A stretch of 64,000 nucleotides of DNA, taken from Owenia fusiformis (Eukaryota; Annelida; Polychaeta; Sabellida; Oweniidae). The stretch covers positions 6,258,030 to 6,322,029 of the forward strand of contig CAIIXF020000009.1 of NCBI GenBank assembly GCA_903813345.2. The letters are read 5' to 3'. A program made the translations under genes and the position numbers. A model generated the notes under the pieces. The model saw nothing but the letters and a program-made list of their open reading frames with translations, had not been told where the DNA came from and did not search any database. This document shows, one piece after another, positions 1 to 11,587 of the stretch; position 1 is the first letter of the stretch, and each line of letters starts with the position of its first letter.

Positions 1-120
1 CCGTTTCAAATCCCCGGGGATTTACAAGACAAATTTCGCAACGATAAATGTTCGCGATTTTACTACATTCGCGAACAAAGCGAAATTAAGTTGCACGCGA
101 ACAATACCCGGAGTACAGTA
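1..120. repeat. End of a short interspersed element
   Basis: The stretch is rich in TTCGCGA/GCGAA-type words and ends in a terminus of the form CCGGAGTACAGTAT. That resembles the terminus of the inverted-repeat element at 40592-40853 (CCGTTTTACAGTAT). The other end lies outside the window, so only one terminus is visible. Confidence 0.35.
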
Positions 121-713
121 TTCCAATTGGTCACCATTTTGCATACAGAGAGATAAACGTTTGGTTATAACTTGAAACCTTTACATATAACTTTTTAAAT
201 TAGAAGTAGAAATCTGTAGCTATAGTCCCAATGCTGTACTATGCTATACATGTTTTTCTTTGTCTCCAGTCGATCTTTAGTACCCCCAAACCAAACCAAT
301 CCAATAACAAAAATACAGAGAAATCAAATAATTCAGATAATTTATTTATTTATTTTATACAACCATGACATTACATGTTTATTTCTACATCGAGAGGCAC
401 CTACAGACCAAATGGGGACTGGGTCACTCGTATGTGATTCAAGAATTGTAATTCTTCTTTCAATCTGCCAATCTGTCAAATCAAAACTGTAACCAAATTA
501 AGTGTATCTACAGTATCCAAAAGCCTAAAAATCATACGTTTAATGATTCAGTATGAAACAAAAGGCAGATGTCTCAGTACATGTTCTTGTATTCTAATTG
601 TATTTGCATATAATGACAAGAAAATGTTGCACCATACTAAAGAAATCTGTAAAATAAACATCCTCACTCTCAGATATTTCATTCTAAGACATAATTGAAA
701 GACTATATTTAAA
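121..713. other. Region downstream of BOLA3
   Basis: This is the 3' side of the minus-strand BOLA3 gene. On the minus strand overlapping AATAAA words occur around 338-356 and could serve as the polyadenylation signal. No convincing coding region was seen. Confidence 0.4.
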
Positions 714-1061
714 TCATGTGTTGTCATTAGAGGGTACTGCAGTTGTAATTCTAAGTCCATGCATTTGAGCAATCTCTGTGGCAAGTGCTTCATTCACCAT
801 TCTATGTTGCATAACTTTACGTTTTCCTTGAAATTCATTCGCCTCTAAATAGATCTCATACATGGCACCACAGCCACCAGAAATGTCCTGTACTTTCACA
901 TCTTTAGCTCCGGGAAATTTCTCTTTCAAGCGTTCAGTTAATACACGTTCACCCTCTGATTCGCTGGTTGTATCGGCAGATAACCATTTAATCATGCTAG
1001 GTTGTACTCTGGGAATTCTAGGAATTTTTCTTAAAGTCTGAAGCATTCTTTGAAGAACCAT
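714..1061 (-). CDS. BOLA3: BolA-like protein 3, mitochondrial
   Basis: The 115-residue product is close to the ~107 residues usual for animal BOLA3. BOLA3 works with GLRX5 and NFU1 late in mitochondrial 4Fe-4S cluster delivery, for example to lipoate synthase and respiratory complexes. The first ~28 residues are Arg/Lys-rich without acidic residues, as in a mitochondrial presequence. The BolA domain spans roughly residues 38-110. It contains GGCGAMYEI with the family Cys at about 64, then QHRMVNEAL and HGLRI with the cluster-ligand His at about 101. The start is the first ATG before the presequence. The CDS is a single exon. A possible 5' UTR acceptor lies on the minus strand near 1210 (GTTTTTCAG). 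The intronless form could mean intron loss or a retrocopy, but the reading frame is intact and the key residues are present. The identification is firm. Confidence 0.93.
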   Translation of the reverse strand: MVLQRMLQTLRKIPRIPRVQPSMIKWLSADTTSESEGERVLTERLKEKFPGAKDVKVQDISGGCGAMYEIYLEANEFQGKRKVMQHRMVNEALATEIAQMHGLRITTAVPSNDNT

Positions 1062-1265
1062 TTTCCCTTTTATGTTCTTAATCTACTTTTCATTCAGTTT
1101 TGTGTAGTTTCAGTATTTAGTATGTAGATCTCCCGTCTTAGTGTACCAATGTAGCATGCAGTTCTGCTCTCGTATGGTTGATTTAGATGCTAATGACTTT
1201 AATCAGTTTCCTGAAAAACAAAAAATATGCATCCTGTTAGTACATGTATAATCCTGTACTGTATG

Positions 1266-1432
1266 TTTGAAACATCCACAGTAGGGCTGGCATATAATGG
1301 AACCTTTAAGGTGGAACACCTCTAAAAGTGGAACACCCCTGTTAGCAGCCCTTTTCAGATCCCAAGACCAACTGACCAATGAAGTTGACCCAAAGAAGTA
1401 CCAAAGGTGTTCCAATTAGACAGGTTTTACTG
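1266..1432. repeat. Short element related to the 13.26 kb inverted-repeat element
   Basis: It carries repeated GGAACACC words, GGTGTTCCAATTAGA and an end AGGTTTTACTGT, matching parts of the element at 13259-13452. Together they look like two diverged members of one small non-autonomous family. Confidence 0.45.
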
Positions 1433-4400
1433 TTTATTTAACATGTATTGTCAGAGATACATGTAGCTTATTAAATAAAGTACTCATATTCTCAATTAAT
1501 GCCCAGGGGCGGAAACATTCGCAAAAAGGATCAAAATTGCTTCAGCCCAGAAAAAACAGAAATGGCAAACAGAGAATTGGAGTAAACTTGACATGATGTC
1601 AGAAATATGACAAAAGGTAAGATATTGGTCAACATTCATGCCTGCATTTATTCATGATACTATTGGGCAAGTATGAAGGCCATGTTTCAACTTTGCGATT
1701 GATAATATCTATCGAAATAAGCCCTCGCTGGAAAATTACTAATTATTTTAATTAAGTATACGCTCACCCCCCCTTTATACAAAGGCCCATGGGTATAATT
1801 TTGAGTTCTTTTAAAGGTTTGCTCTGTGCAAAATAAACGCACACTGGGTCCTGCTCAATTCTTGTTGAACTCTATTTCCCTTTAGTGGATGGGCTTTGAA
1901 ATCTAAATTGAAAGACCATGGTGCATCCATTTCCAGAGGCACAGGAATTCGTCTAGAAGGAAAAAGAAGTCAATAGAGCAAGCCTTGTTTGTTTGTTTGT
2001 ATCCTTTATAGCTTTATAATGGATATAGTCCTGAGTAAGGACATTAGCGGTTACCGTTAGTGATTTGGTTTTCTGAATAAAAAGTCATTTTCTCCTTCCC
2101 TACCCCATTGGAGCGCCATCTAGCGTTTGGGAAGTGAATCGAGAATAAATATTTATAGGGTAGGTCCTAATTTATCTGAAAACATGTCAGAGTTCAGTGG
2201 GAAATCTCATTTTAAGCTGGCGGCGGAGTGATTTTGACCTTGGTGATTTTACCAGAATTCTCTGAGAAATCTGACGATAGAGGGGGTTAGTGTCTTCAAG
2301 TTTATTTATTTCAAAAATTCGGTGGACAACCCATGGTAAGATTGTTATAGCAGGCTAGGCGAGTCTCTCCCGAACACTGTGGTATGTTGCACTAGGCTTG
2401 GATACTAATCGTTAATAAGATACAGGGTAAAATGTTATAATGGCCACCTATGGGAAACTCTACTGTGATCTTCAACCAATGCCGCTTATTGAGCCTCGAC
2501 TCAATAAGCACAGAATACTTCCTTGTGTTCCGGAGGTAAAGTGAAACTGTCCTTGAAAACAACAATTAACAACAACAAATGTAGATGGAGATATGAACTC
2601 ATATTCTTGAAAGAGAGTCACAAAGTTATATTTATATTTTTTGGTAATAATATTGGACTGTGTTCCTTCAAAGTTCACCTCTGGAAAACCTAAACTCTGA
2701 ATAGAAGTATGTATTGTGTATTTATATGATACTGAAATGACCTAATATGCACTTCAAAGTGAAGAAGGAACTCTTAACTATGTACTTACCAATTAGAACA
2801 GGAATATTTATGCGTAACGAATGTGATTTCGAGCACTAACTATCTAAAGTTGGTTTTGTAAGATGGAAAAAGAAGAAAGTTCCTACTCGTTTGAAGAACC
2901 GGAAGTGCAATTTTCGAAAGCATTTTTGAACCAGAATTCACATTTCTTTTAGATTATTGCTCTTCTCAGGACGGTAAGTATTTTCCAAAATTAAATGGCA
3001 AACAAAGTGTGATCAAATTTAGCATTTTTATGATTTAAATCCACTTACAATGCATAAATTTTACGCGAATCGGAACTGATATTGAAAAATAAATTGAAAC
3101 ACGAACTCAACACGACACCATTGCTCAACACTGACAGTTTTTCATTTTGAAAAACGATAGTTCCAAATAGAGATCTTGGAACATTAATTAGCAAATTCAG
3201 TTCTTTTAGTTCCATAAAGTGCATAATGTTATGTACATTCTTCTTCCTTTAGATTTCTGCATTGGCGTCAGAAGGGGGAGGGCGTTGGGGGCGACCGCCC
3301 CCCCTTCCCATTTTTTAGATTTGAAACCGAGCCTACAATTGGAAGCTCTAGCGCTAATTAAAGTCAAAGTGTAATAATGACAGAAATGATACTATGTCAA
3401 TATTTAGTCTACTTCAAGCATAGGAGATCTCATTTCCCATAAATATTATATTTGATTCTTTCTATACCATGTAGTTTCTCAGGAACCCATACAGTATGTA
3501 AATACTTTGAAAAATAAGTGCAAAAATATTTTAGTAAAAATCAAAGTTTTTTTAGTCAAAGTCAAGTTAAGGTAACTTATAACTAAATCAAAAAATCCAA
3601 GATGGCTGAAACCAGGAAGCACATGGCATTTGAGTATAATCTGACCATCAAAATTAACTGTCTTTTGGTTGGATTTTCTCTCAATTTTTTAGTTCCACTT
3701 ATCATTTATATAACCAGGCTCACTGTGGTAATGCAAATAGAAACAGTAAACATTTTGGAATGGGAATTTGAGTCCTCTGAAAATGTGACAGAAAAATTGA
3801 CAAAAAGAGTAGCACGGCAAAGGTCCCTGAACATTTTTTTTTCTAATTTCTCTGAAACATCCCTTTAATATAGCCCAAAATCGAAGGAGCTTTAAAATTT
3901 TGAAATCTCTCATACAAATTAAAAAAAATAGAAAAAAACAATTTGAGAAGTGTACTTTTTTCCTTATTTTGATCCCAATTTTTTTATCGGGTAATTTTTC
4001 AAATTTCCGTTGCTCCTTCGTTTTTGATATATGTTTGAAGTATATTTTCTGAAATGTTCAGATATTTTGAATCAGCGGTTTTTCACGGGCTACTCCTAGA
4101 AAAAAATCTTCTCAAATTCTTTAAACGGCACTTTTTTCTCAAACTAAAGTTTTTTGTTGTTCTTTGATGTCTTTGTAATGATTACAGTGCACAAGCATAT
4201 GTGAAATAATAAAAACGACTTCTCAGGAAGAGTTTGAAAATTTCAAGATTGTGAAATTTTCAATTTTTTCTGAAAATCGATTAAGTTATCAGTCACCTTA
4301 AATTTTTCTAAAAACATATTTATTTTTCTTGTTTTTATTATTGGGAATGTTGTGCCGAGCTACGCTCAGAATGCACCAGAGAGGGTCTAAAGAAAAGTTT

Positions 4401-4889
4401 CTGGGAGCATGCTCCCCGATCGCATTTCACGCACCACCCATCCATACCCAAAAGTCGCCCCTCCCCTTGGCAAATCCTTCTGACGCCTCTGTTTCTGTGT
4501 CTGTCTGAAACTGTTGGCACTGTAATGCTGACTTTGGGCACTTGCTACAGTTTGTCACTAGTATTAAAATGCTTGTCACTGGTGCTTTTCACTTATACTT
4601 TGTTTATTTTTGGAGAGAGAACGCTATTAATTTGTGGGTATTAGGAGTTCCTGAAAACTCATTTTGTAATCGTAAGATGATTTACTTGCATCATCTATAA
4701 CAGGAAATAGAGTCATTATCTCTTCTATGTACACTTCTTGTGTTAAAATCTCTTTGTAGAGGCTAAAAAGCCTGGAATCTCTGTAGTATCCTGGTGTTGA
4801 TTTCAATGTTGATATCCTTATCTAGGCCAGTGAGAGTTTTGATGTTGATACATGGAGTATACTTGGCCCCTAGAAGTAGGGTGTTTACT
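1433..4889. other. Intergenic, no gene recognised
   Basis: AT-rich sequence. The short ORFs here (for example at 3602-3868) show neither protein-like composition nor recognisable motifs. A GC-richer patch at 3265-3310 is low complexity (runs of G and C). Nothing else could be supported. Confidence 0.4.
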
Positions 4890-5658
4890 TCTGCCATAAG
4901 TTGTTCTCAGAGATGTTGCATTGAGGACAATTAGGAGAGATTACATATGGGTTGATCTTATTCTGATGGCTGTTAAGCTTGGTATGACCTGAATCCTGAT
5001 ATGATCTGATTTATCAAAGTGCTGGATTTTCTATTACCAATAGCTAGAATGGGCTTTTTTCTTGGACCATGGTGATACTTGATTGAATATGACTGACCTT
5101 GGCAGAATTATTATATCTTCTCTGCCATATTGATAGGGAGTTGTCTTTAATGTATTTATATGCAGCTGATTTGGTTGTCTTAGCTCAGCTTTGAGTCTGT
5201 TTGTCTCTTTTGCTTCTTTCTTTGCTGATGTATCTGCCAGTTCATTCCCTGTTATCCCAAGATGACCCGGAACCCAGTGGATATTGATGATTTTGCCCTG
5301 GCTGGAAAGTATTTTGCATTTCTCTCTAATAATCAAGTTTAGTGGCATTAAATGCTGATGTTACAGCAGGTTGACAGTCACTTAATATGATGATATTGTT
5401 ATTAGTCTTATTACTGAAAAGGAATTCCATCGCCATTCTTAGAGTGAGAATCTCAGCCTTGTAGTTGTTTCCTTTTTGTATCCCTGGTTTTTTACCAAAC
5501 AGATTGGTGTACAAGTTCAGCCAACAGCCATTAATATAAATTATGGCCGCAGCTCCAGTTGGTCCTGGGTTACCCTGTGCTGATCCATCTGTGAAAACAA
5601 TTGTGTCATGTATAGTTGTATTGCCTAAGAGTATTTCTACGTACAATAGACACAACAT
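4890..5658 (-). pseudogene. LINE 3' fragment with RNase H domain, frameshifted
   Basis: On the minus strand 5658-5326 encodes VFTDGSAQGNPGPTGAAAI, then an Ala-Glu in NNYKAEILTL, then IIILSDCQPA. These are the first three acidic sites of a type I RNase H. The frame then shifts near 5340, and 5348-5034 continues with IHWVPGHLGITGNELAD, which holds the fourth acidic residue. Further on, around 4905-4955, a degenerate CPQC motif occurs among stops. RNase H after the reverse transcriptase is typical of I-group non-LTR retrotransposons. No reverse transcriptase is left upstream. It is a dead 3' fragment. Confidence 0.8.
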
Positions 5659-5906
5659 CTCCAGATCGACAGTGGGAACTCACAACATAATAAGTTATTT
5701 CCGTATGAATTACAGAATCTTTGTTATTGCCTGCTGTATGGTGTATTTTAGCGACGTTTTACAGCCAATTTCAAATTTTATTTTCTGTTTTGATTGACTT
5801 CCTCACTTCCATATTGGGCCTCTCAAGATTTTGCCTACATTTTAATGGCTGGAAACACAGAAACAGGAATAATAACAGAAATCTGGGTTGTGTAAAAAAA
5901 AGGTAG

Positions 5907-7460
5907 CCAGATGACTAGGTACCTAATGTTCCTAGCAGGGTTACCAAATTTCAAAGCTACACATTTTCTCCTGATATATTAGCCAATTGACTTGTCGAGC
6001 ACTAAATAGATATAGCCTCCCAAGTATAGACACTGTTCCATATTCAAACGTTAAAATTTTGTCAAGAATCTATAAGAGACAGAGCAATTTTTGAAATAAT
6101 TGACTTTTTAATTGGGAAATAAAAGATACATACGTAACATACATATATACAAGTAGTTTAATACACTTTTTATGATTAATATGTACGAAATCCCATATCA
6201 TGGCTGTTAAAAAAACAAAATAAGTAGAGGGGGAGGGGGCAATTTCCACTAGAAATTAAAATGCATCTGGAAGATTTGTGCATGTAAAGACTTGAAATGC
6301 TAATTGCCATTTTTTATCTTTCAATTAACGTATGATGATGTCAGATGCTTGATTTATTACCTGAGTGGTTGATAAGATTTCAATGATTGTTTCCTCCTAT
6401 GGCGATTTCTATTAGATATTAAACAAACCTGGAAGATTTATGCATGCATATATTGGAACGTTACAGTTTTTTCTGTCAATTCACGATTAATATATGGCGT
6501 TAGTTGCTTGATTTATTGCCTGAGTGATTGACATGAAATCAATGATTGTTTATTTTGCTGATTGGTTGGTTTATTAGAAGATTGATTGGTTGCTTGGTTG
6601 GTTGTTTGCTTAATTGGTTGGATGCCTATGTCGAGTTTGGGGTCAGTTGGGTGGTTGGTTGCTTGGATTGTTTATTGGCACATGTTGGGGCATAAAATGA
6701 AAAAACAAATTCCAAACCCTGCTGGGAAGGTTAGGTACCAGGCCACCCAGTTACCAGCCACCCAGTTTTACTACCTAAACCCCAAAAAATTAATCAGGGT
6801 TTGTCTTATTTTTAGGCCCATTTATTGCTTAATTTGTCAAAGTTTGATACTGAATCATGGTTTACCTGCAGGGTAAATATAAAACATACAACTGAGATTT
6901 TCTTCAACATTATTTTCCATTTTTTGAATGTCACTTAGACACTACAATGTCATGTTGTCGTCAGTTGCAAGGGCGGACATATCAATACATTCATGAAGTT
7001 ATGATATTTGATCCATACCCTTACAACCATGGGATGAAATATTATTTTAGATATTCAATGATTAAATTCAGAGTTTGAATCCCACAGCTTGAAAATATGT
7101 TTCCTTCACATGGATGAATATTTGCATTATTGAATAAATATTGATAATCTTCTTAAGTGTGCGATACTGTTCACCCTGTGTCAGTATCTAAACTGTTCAC
7201 ATTGTCTCTTGTATTTAGAAGAAATAAGAAAATAAGCAAAATCATTGTACTCTATAGGTTTTTAATACAGAACATGTACTTTCAGGAAGAACTTTGGAAC
7301 ACTGATGAAACTGAAGACATGACATGAGCTTCAGCTAACATCTGTAATCTGTGTATGAACGATCTGCAACATGATGGAATTTAGGTACTTACCTTTTGGC
7401 TTTTACATCAACAAATTAATTATTTAAATTTCATGATTAAGTATCCACTACATTTATACA
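5907..7460. other. Intergenic upstream of GTF3C2
   Basis: No gene was recognised. It contains a TTGGTTGG-rich patch at about 6563-6662, and two diverged copies of a short segment around 6240-6380 and 6400-6530 that share GGAAGATTTRTGCATG and TTGATTTATT words. The promoter and first exon of GTF3C2 probably lie within it or slightly downstream. Confidence 0.4.
6563..6662. repeat. TTGG-rich simple repeat
   Basis: Imperfect tandem GATTGGTTGG/GCTTGGTTGG units on the plus strand. The ORF crossing it is a by-product of the repeat. Confidence 0.6.
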
Positions 7461-7623
7461 CTTGATTTATGCTATTTCTCTACCATTCGGTCATAATTTA
7501 GGGCAAATAGAATTGAATAATCTTGTAACTAATTGCCTTGTACCTTTCATTATAAAAACACAAAATTGTCATATCTCAAACATTTTACAATTTGTGACAA
7601 GTATGACGTTTTTTTATTTTTCA

Positions 7624-7717
7624 GATTTGTGTGAAAGTGACAAATATCTACTCAAACCATCCAAGATTCATCAAAACATAATACTTTAGAAACCATAAAC
7701 AGTTTAGATTTCACACA
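7624..7717 (+). promoter_or_regulatory. Probable 5' UTR exon start of GTF3C2
   Basis: A pyrimidine-rich tract ending TTTTTTTATTTTTCAG stops at about 7623, just upstream of the GTF3C2 start codon. It fits a splice acceptor joining an upstream non-coding exon to the single coding exon. Evidence is the acceptor consensus only. Confidence 0.4.
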
Positions 7718-10700
7718 ATGTCTGGTAGGAGGTCTTCTAGAAACAGAGACACGACAGATGCTACTGTCAAGAAAAATAATGTTCAATGTGATGACAATGT
7801 TGATGGTGATGACATTACCGTTGAAACTGTCTCAAAGATATTACTGTTTAATGAGGCAGATAATCAGTATGAAAACGCAGGAGATAAAACTAGGCGTGGT
7901 AAAACAACACTTTCAAGAGAAGATAGGAGAAGAAAAAAGATGGAGGAAAAAGAAAAGTTGTTGAAAGATAGATCACATGCTGTAAACAAGCCTGAGTCCT
8001 CATTAGAAAATCAAACAGAACCAAACAATGAAGTACCTACAAATAAAAGAAAATCATTAAAGGCTGGAAAGTCAAAAGGGAAATCGGGTCAACAGGATTC
8101 TGTTGACCCAAGTGGAAAAGACAATGAAATTGCCACTCCCATTGAAACTGTGCCTAAAAGACCTGGAAGACCCCCTAAGTCCTCAAAGAGAACTCAGTTA
8201 ATCCCAAAGGAAACAAAAAAGGATTCCGAAAAGCAAAAAGATAATAAAGACTCTGATCTCTCCAATGACCTTAATCTTAGTCGCAGACCAACTAGGGGAA
8301 GGTCGGCCCAAAAGACTCAGTCCAATGGAGTTGATGACAAGGCTATACGTGATGAATCTATAAAGAGTCCTATACATGATGAATCTATAAAGAGCCCTAT
8401 ACATGATGAATCTATAAAGAGTCCTTCAGAGTATGAAGAAACCCCTCCCAGAAAGAGTAGGAGGAAATCAGCTTCTCCTCGTAAAGCTGTAAACTCACAT
8501 GAACCAGTTGAACTTGAAAATGACAGTTTTGAAACGGGAACAATTAACTTCCCAATATCAAATGGACTTCCCTCTAAAAGGAAAGCTGGTAGATTAAGAA
8601 ATTCAACTGATGGTGTGTCTAATTCTATTGAGCCATCTGAATTACCCAACCATGTCGCCCCTGATATTGATATACCCATTGATCAAGGAGTTAAAAGGAA
8701 ACGAGGTAGACCAAAGAAATCCCTACCAAACATAGGCAGTGATTCTGTCCCTTTAAAAGGTTCTAATCTTGGCTCACCATCTAATGTGAACTTTCTTGAA
8801 TATCAGGGGAACTCAGTAAATGATTCAGGTAAAAAGAGAGCTGGAAGGCCAAAGCAAGGAAAAGGAAGACCAAGTAAGGAATCAACAAACTCTAAGCAAG
8901 CAAATACATTAGTCGAGACTCTTGATGGATCACAAATTGATCAACACGTATATAACAAATGGAAAAGTGAGCTGGTAGCCATCAAAAAATGTAAATGCCC
9001 AATTTGTAAGGTATGCACGCGTTCAACCATAGACGCCATGATTGTGCATTATAAAACTTGTACCCCCATAGACACGGACTGTAAGCTTTGCACTCCTGTA
9101 AAACCCTTTACTACATTGCCAGGGCTGAAATATCATTTAGCTGTAGTCCATGCAAAGCTCCACACAAACCCTAAAAATCTAAATGAAGAAGAAATTGAAG
9201 AAAAGATCTTCTCGATGCTTCATTCTAAAATCAATTGCCCAAACTGTCAAAGCGCATTCATATCTCTTTCAAGATACAGGTATCATAAGACGATATGTGG
9301 ACGAGAATACGACAATATGAACTGCCCCGAATGTAAAGTCAGTTTGATGGTTATAGAACTGAAGGACCATTTGTTCAAAGAGCATAAAATAGGAACTCCT
9401 GATTCTGATGCCTCTGATGTTGAAGCTGAATCAACTGGACCAAAGGAATTCATGGCCAGTGGCGCTACAAAGAGGGGTGCTGCCAAAAGAGCTATAAAGA
9501 CAATGAAAACTCTAGGACAAGATGATGATATGGGCGAAGGTCCAAAAAAGGAAGCAAAGAACAAGAAAAAGAAAAGCAAAATCAAGTTAGAATTTGAGGA
9601 AAATGTTAGTGATAGTGGTTCAGAGTATGATGTCGGAAAGGATAAAGAAGAGTCCACAGATGATGAATCTCCTAGTGAAGTTGATGAAAGTGATGATAAT
9701 AATCCCCCTAACTCTGATGATGAGACCCCTAGTGCTAGAAAAACAATCAGGATCAGGTCCTCAAAAGCTCAAAGTTCAGTGGAGAGGAAATATAAATATA
9801 AAGCCAAATATTGGGTGAGACAAATGCCTCTCCAGTCCTCAAATTTAGGACGCAGCTTGGAAAAGCAGTTCCAGAAACTGTATTACACTGAAGTAGTACC
9901 TATTACCCAGTGGCACAGTTGTATTGATGATTGGTCAACAATTAGTCCAGATGAACAACAGTCATACCTTCCTATGCAGACTAATGTCAGTTTTGGTGTA
10001 AAGGAAACATCTGGTCCTATAGAAGATGTGTGTTTATCCAGATTTGGTGTGAATCGCAACAAGAACTGTGTGTCTATATTTGCAGGAGGTCCTGTCTGGT
10101 CTTTGGCATGGTGCCCTACCCCTGTCACGGAGCCGAATGCTACTCAATACCTAGCTGTAGGGTCGCACAGGGATGCTAATGAAACGTATAGCTGTAAGTA
10201 CCAATCTAGTAGCAATGGTATGATTCAGATCTGGAACTGTGGAGCTTTACATTCCAAGACGCCTGACTCAGTTACTCCCAAGCTTGTTATGACTATAGCA
10301 CATGAATGGGGAGGTGTGTGGGCCATGAAATGGTGTCCTTGTGGTGCCTGGGAAAAAGCAGATTCTATGGACACACCAAACTTGCCACGTCTGGGACTCC
10401 TGGCTCTTGCATGCTCCGATGGAATGGTTAGAATCATCAGCATCCCTCATCCAGAATTTCTGAACGATTCCAGTTCTAGTCAGGATCAGGTTAATACAGA
10501 CAACTCTGAGTCTACGAATCCACCAATGTACAAGGCCAAGAGTATCGTCGAACTGAGACCTACAGCTTCAAGTACAAAGTTTGGCAACTGTTTATGCTTG
10601 GACTGGGCTGTTCAGGATAACGCTGCCATCATTTGTGGCAGCTTTGGAAATGGCTTTGTATGCCTCTGGAATATATACAGCACAAGCCCTCTGATTACTT

Positions 10701-11587
10701 CAGGATTGGATACCAAGAACCCCACCCTTTTACCTTATAAGGTATTCCAAGCAGAATGCTTCCCCTTGAAGGCTATCGCATTTTGTCCCCAGAATCCACG
10801 TTATTTAGTCACTGGTGGCCCCGACCAGCAAGTTCGATTTTGGGACACCATGCAGACGTCATTTCCTGTAAAGGAAATCCTTGTTGGTCCAATCACCAGC
10901 ATTTATTGGCCGCATTACCTTGGTACAGTTTTCGTAGTTTGCGAGGATGGCTTCGGACCTGCAAGCGGCTTATTCAGCATTATTTGGGAACATGGAGATT
11001 TTGAGTGCAATCGCTTATTCACAACATCATGCAGCATGAACCAAGTGGTACATAACCATTGGTTGGATACGGTAACCGTAGCAACTGTTCCAGGTTCCAT
11101 ATTTGGTTATATACCGACTGGGGAAGAAACTCCGATTCGCTTTCGGTATAAATATGATCACAACAGGAAATATTTACTCTGTAAAACCTTATATGAAATA
11201 CTTCCATCCGCAAACAAGGATACACCAGGGCCTTCATCTGGTAGTACAACACCAAGGAGAAATCCACCAGAAAGTAATACTGACACTGACAGTGTAACAG
11301 ATAGTATAGAAAGTGAACCAAATAGAAAAGAAAAGGAATCAACCAGTCATAAAATATCCATGAATTTGACTCTAGAAGATAGTAAACTGAGAGATATGCA
11401 AAGTTCAGTCAAGTCAATTAATGAGTTTATCAATAAAAGCAGTTTGTCGAGTGAGCTTCCGACATGTACGTCCATAAACAGAATCACGTGGAATCCCAAC
11501 TACAAAAGTTGCCACTGGTTAGCATCAGGAAGTGAATCTGGAATTTTACGATTACATTGTGTTTCGGGATTTCTTCCACCAAAATAA
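7718..11587 (+). CDS. GTF3C2: General transcription factor IIIC subunit 2 (TFIIIC110-like)
   Basis: TFIIIC binds the internal promoter (B box) of tRNA genes and recruits TFIIIB for RNA polymerase III; this is its WD-repeat subunit. The 1289-residue product is longer than the ~911 residues of human GTF3C2 because of an extended charged N-terminus. AT-hook-like motifs occur near residues 147 (RPGRPPK), 326 (KRGRPKK) and 371 (RAGRPKQGKGRP). A short tandem repeat DESIKSPIH lies near 208-236. Cys/His zinc-finger-like modules occupy about 424-556 (CKCPICKVC, CPNCQSAF, CPECKVSL). An acidic stretch spans about 625-680. The WD-repeat propeller runs from about 790 to 1150 (GGPVWSLAWCP, SDGMVRI, GGPDQQVRFWD), with a last blade near 1250-1287 (ASGSESGILRLH) matching the C-terminal pattern of the family. 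The whole CDS is one exon, unusual because vertebrate GTF3C2 has many introns. The start ACACAATGTCTGG is the first Met of this open frame. The family call is firm. Confidence 0.9.
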   Translation: MSGRRSSRNRDTTDATVKKNNVQCDDNVDGDDITVETVSKILLFNEADNQYENAGDKTRRGKTTLSREDRRRKKMEEKEKLLKDRSHAVNKPESSLENQTEPNNEVPTNKRKSLKAGKSKGKSGQQDSVDPSGKDNEIATPIETVPKRPGRPPKSSKRTQLIPKETKKDSEKQKDNKDSDLSNDLNLSRRPTRGRSAQKTQSNGVDDKAIRDESIKSPIHDESIKSPIHDESIKSPSEYEETPPRKSRRKSASPRKAVNSHEPVELENDSFETGTINFPISNGLPSKRKAGRLRNSTDGVSNSIEPSELPNHVAPDIDIPIDQGVKRKRGRPKKSLPNIGSDSVPLKGSNLGSPSNVNFLEYQGNSVNDSGKKRAGRPKQGKGRPSKESTNSKQANTLVETLDGSQIDQHVYNKWKSELVAIKKCKCPICKVCTRSTIDAMIVHYKTCTPIDTDCKLCTPVKPFTTLPGLKYHLAVVHAKLHTNPKNLNEEEIEEKIFSMLHSKINCPNCQSAFISLSRYRYHKTICGREYDNMNCPECKVSLMVIELKDHLFKEHKIGTPDSDASDVEAESTGPKEFMASGATKRGAAKRAIKTMKTLGQDDDMGEGPKKEAKNKKKKSKIKLEFEENVSDSGSEYDVGKDKEESTDDESPSEVDESDDNNPPNSDDETPSARKTIRIRSSKAQSSVERKYKYKAKYWVRQMPLQSSNLGRSLEKQFQKLYYTEVVPITQWHSCIDDWSTISPDEQQSYLPMQTNVSFGVKETSGPIEDVCLSRFGVNRNKNCVSIFAGGPVWSLAWCPTPVTEPNATQYLAVGSHRDANETYSCKYQSSSNGMIQIWNCGALHSKTPDSVTPKLVMTIAHEWGGVWAMKWCPCGAWEKADSMDTPNLPRLGLLALACSDGMVRIISIPHPEFLNDSSSSQDQVNTDNSESTNPPMYKAKSIVELRPTASSTKFGNCLCLDWAVQDNAAIICGSFGNGFVCLWNIYSTSPLITSGLDTKNPTLLPYKVFQAECFPLKAIAFCPQNPRYLVTGGPDQQVRFWDTMQTSFPVKEILVGPITSIYWPHYLGTVFVVCEDGFGPASGLFSIIWEHGDFECNRLFTTSCSMNQVVHNHWLDTVTVATVPGSIFGYIPTGEETPIRFRYKYDHNRKYLLCKTLYEILPSANKDTPGPSSGSTTPRRNPPESNTDTDSVTDSIESEPNRKEKESTSHKISMNLTLEDSKLRDMQSSVKSINEFINKSSLSSELPTCTSINRITWNPNYKSCHWLASGSESGILRLHCVSGFLPPK
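8347..8430 (+). repeat. In-frame 27-bp repeat in GTF3C2
   Basis: Three consecutive copies encode DESIKSPIH-type units, nearly identical at DNA level, so recently expanded. The 27-bp length keeps the reading frame. Confidence 0.8.

Noticed and set aside
8198-11342. Several ORFs in other frames across 8.2-11.3 kb
   Set aside because: Shadows of the GTF3C2 coding exon.
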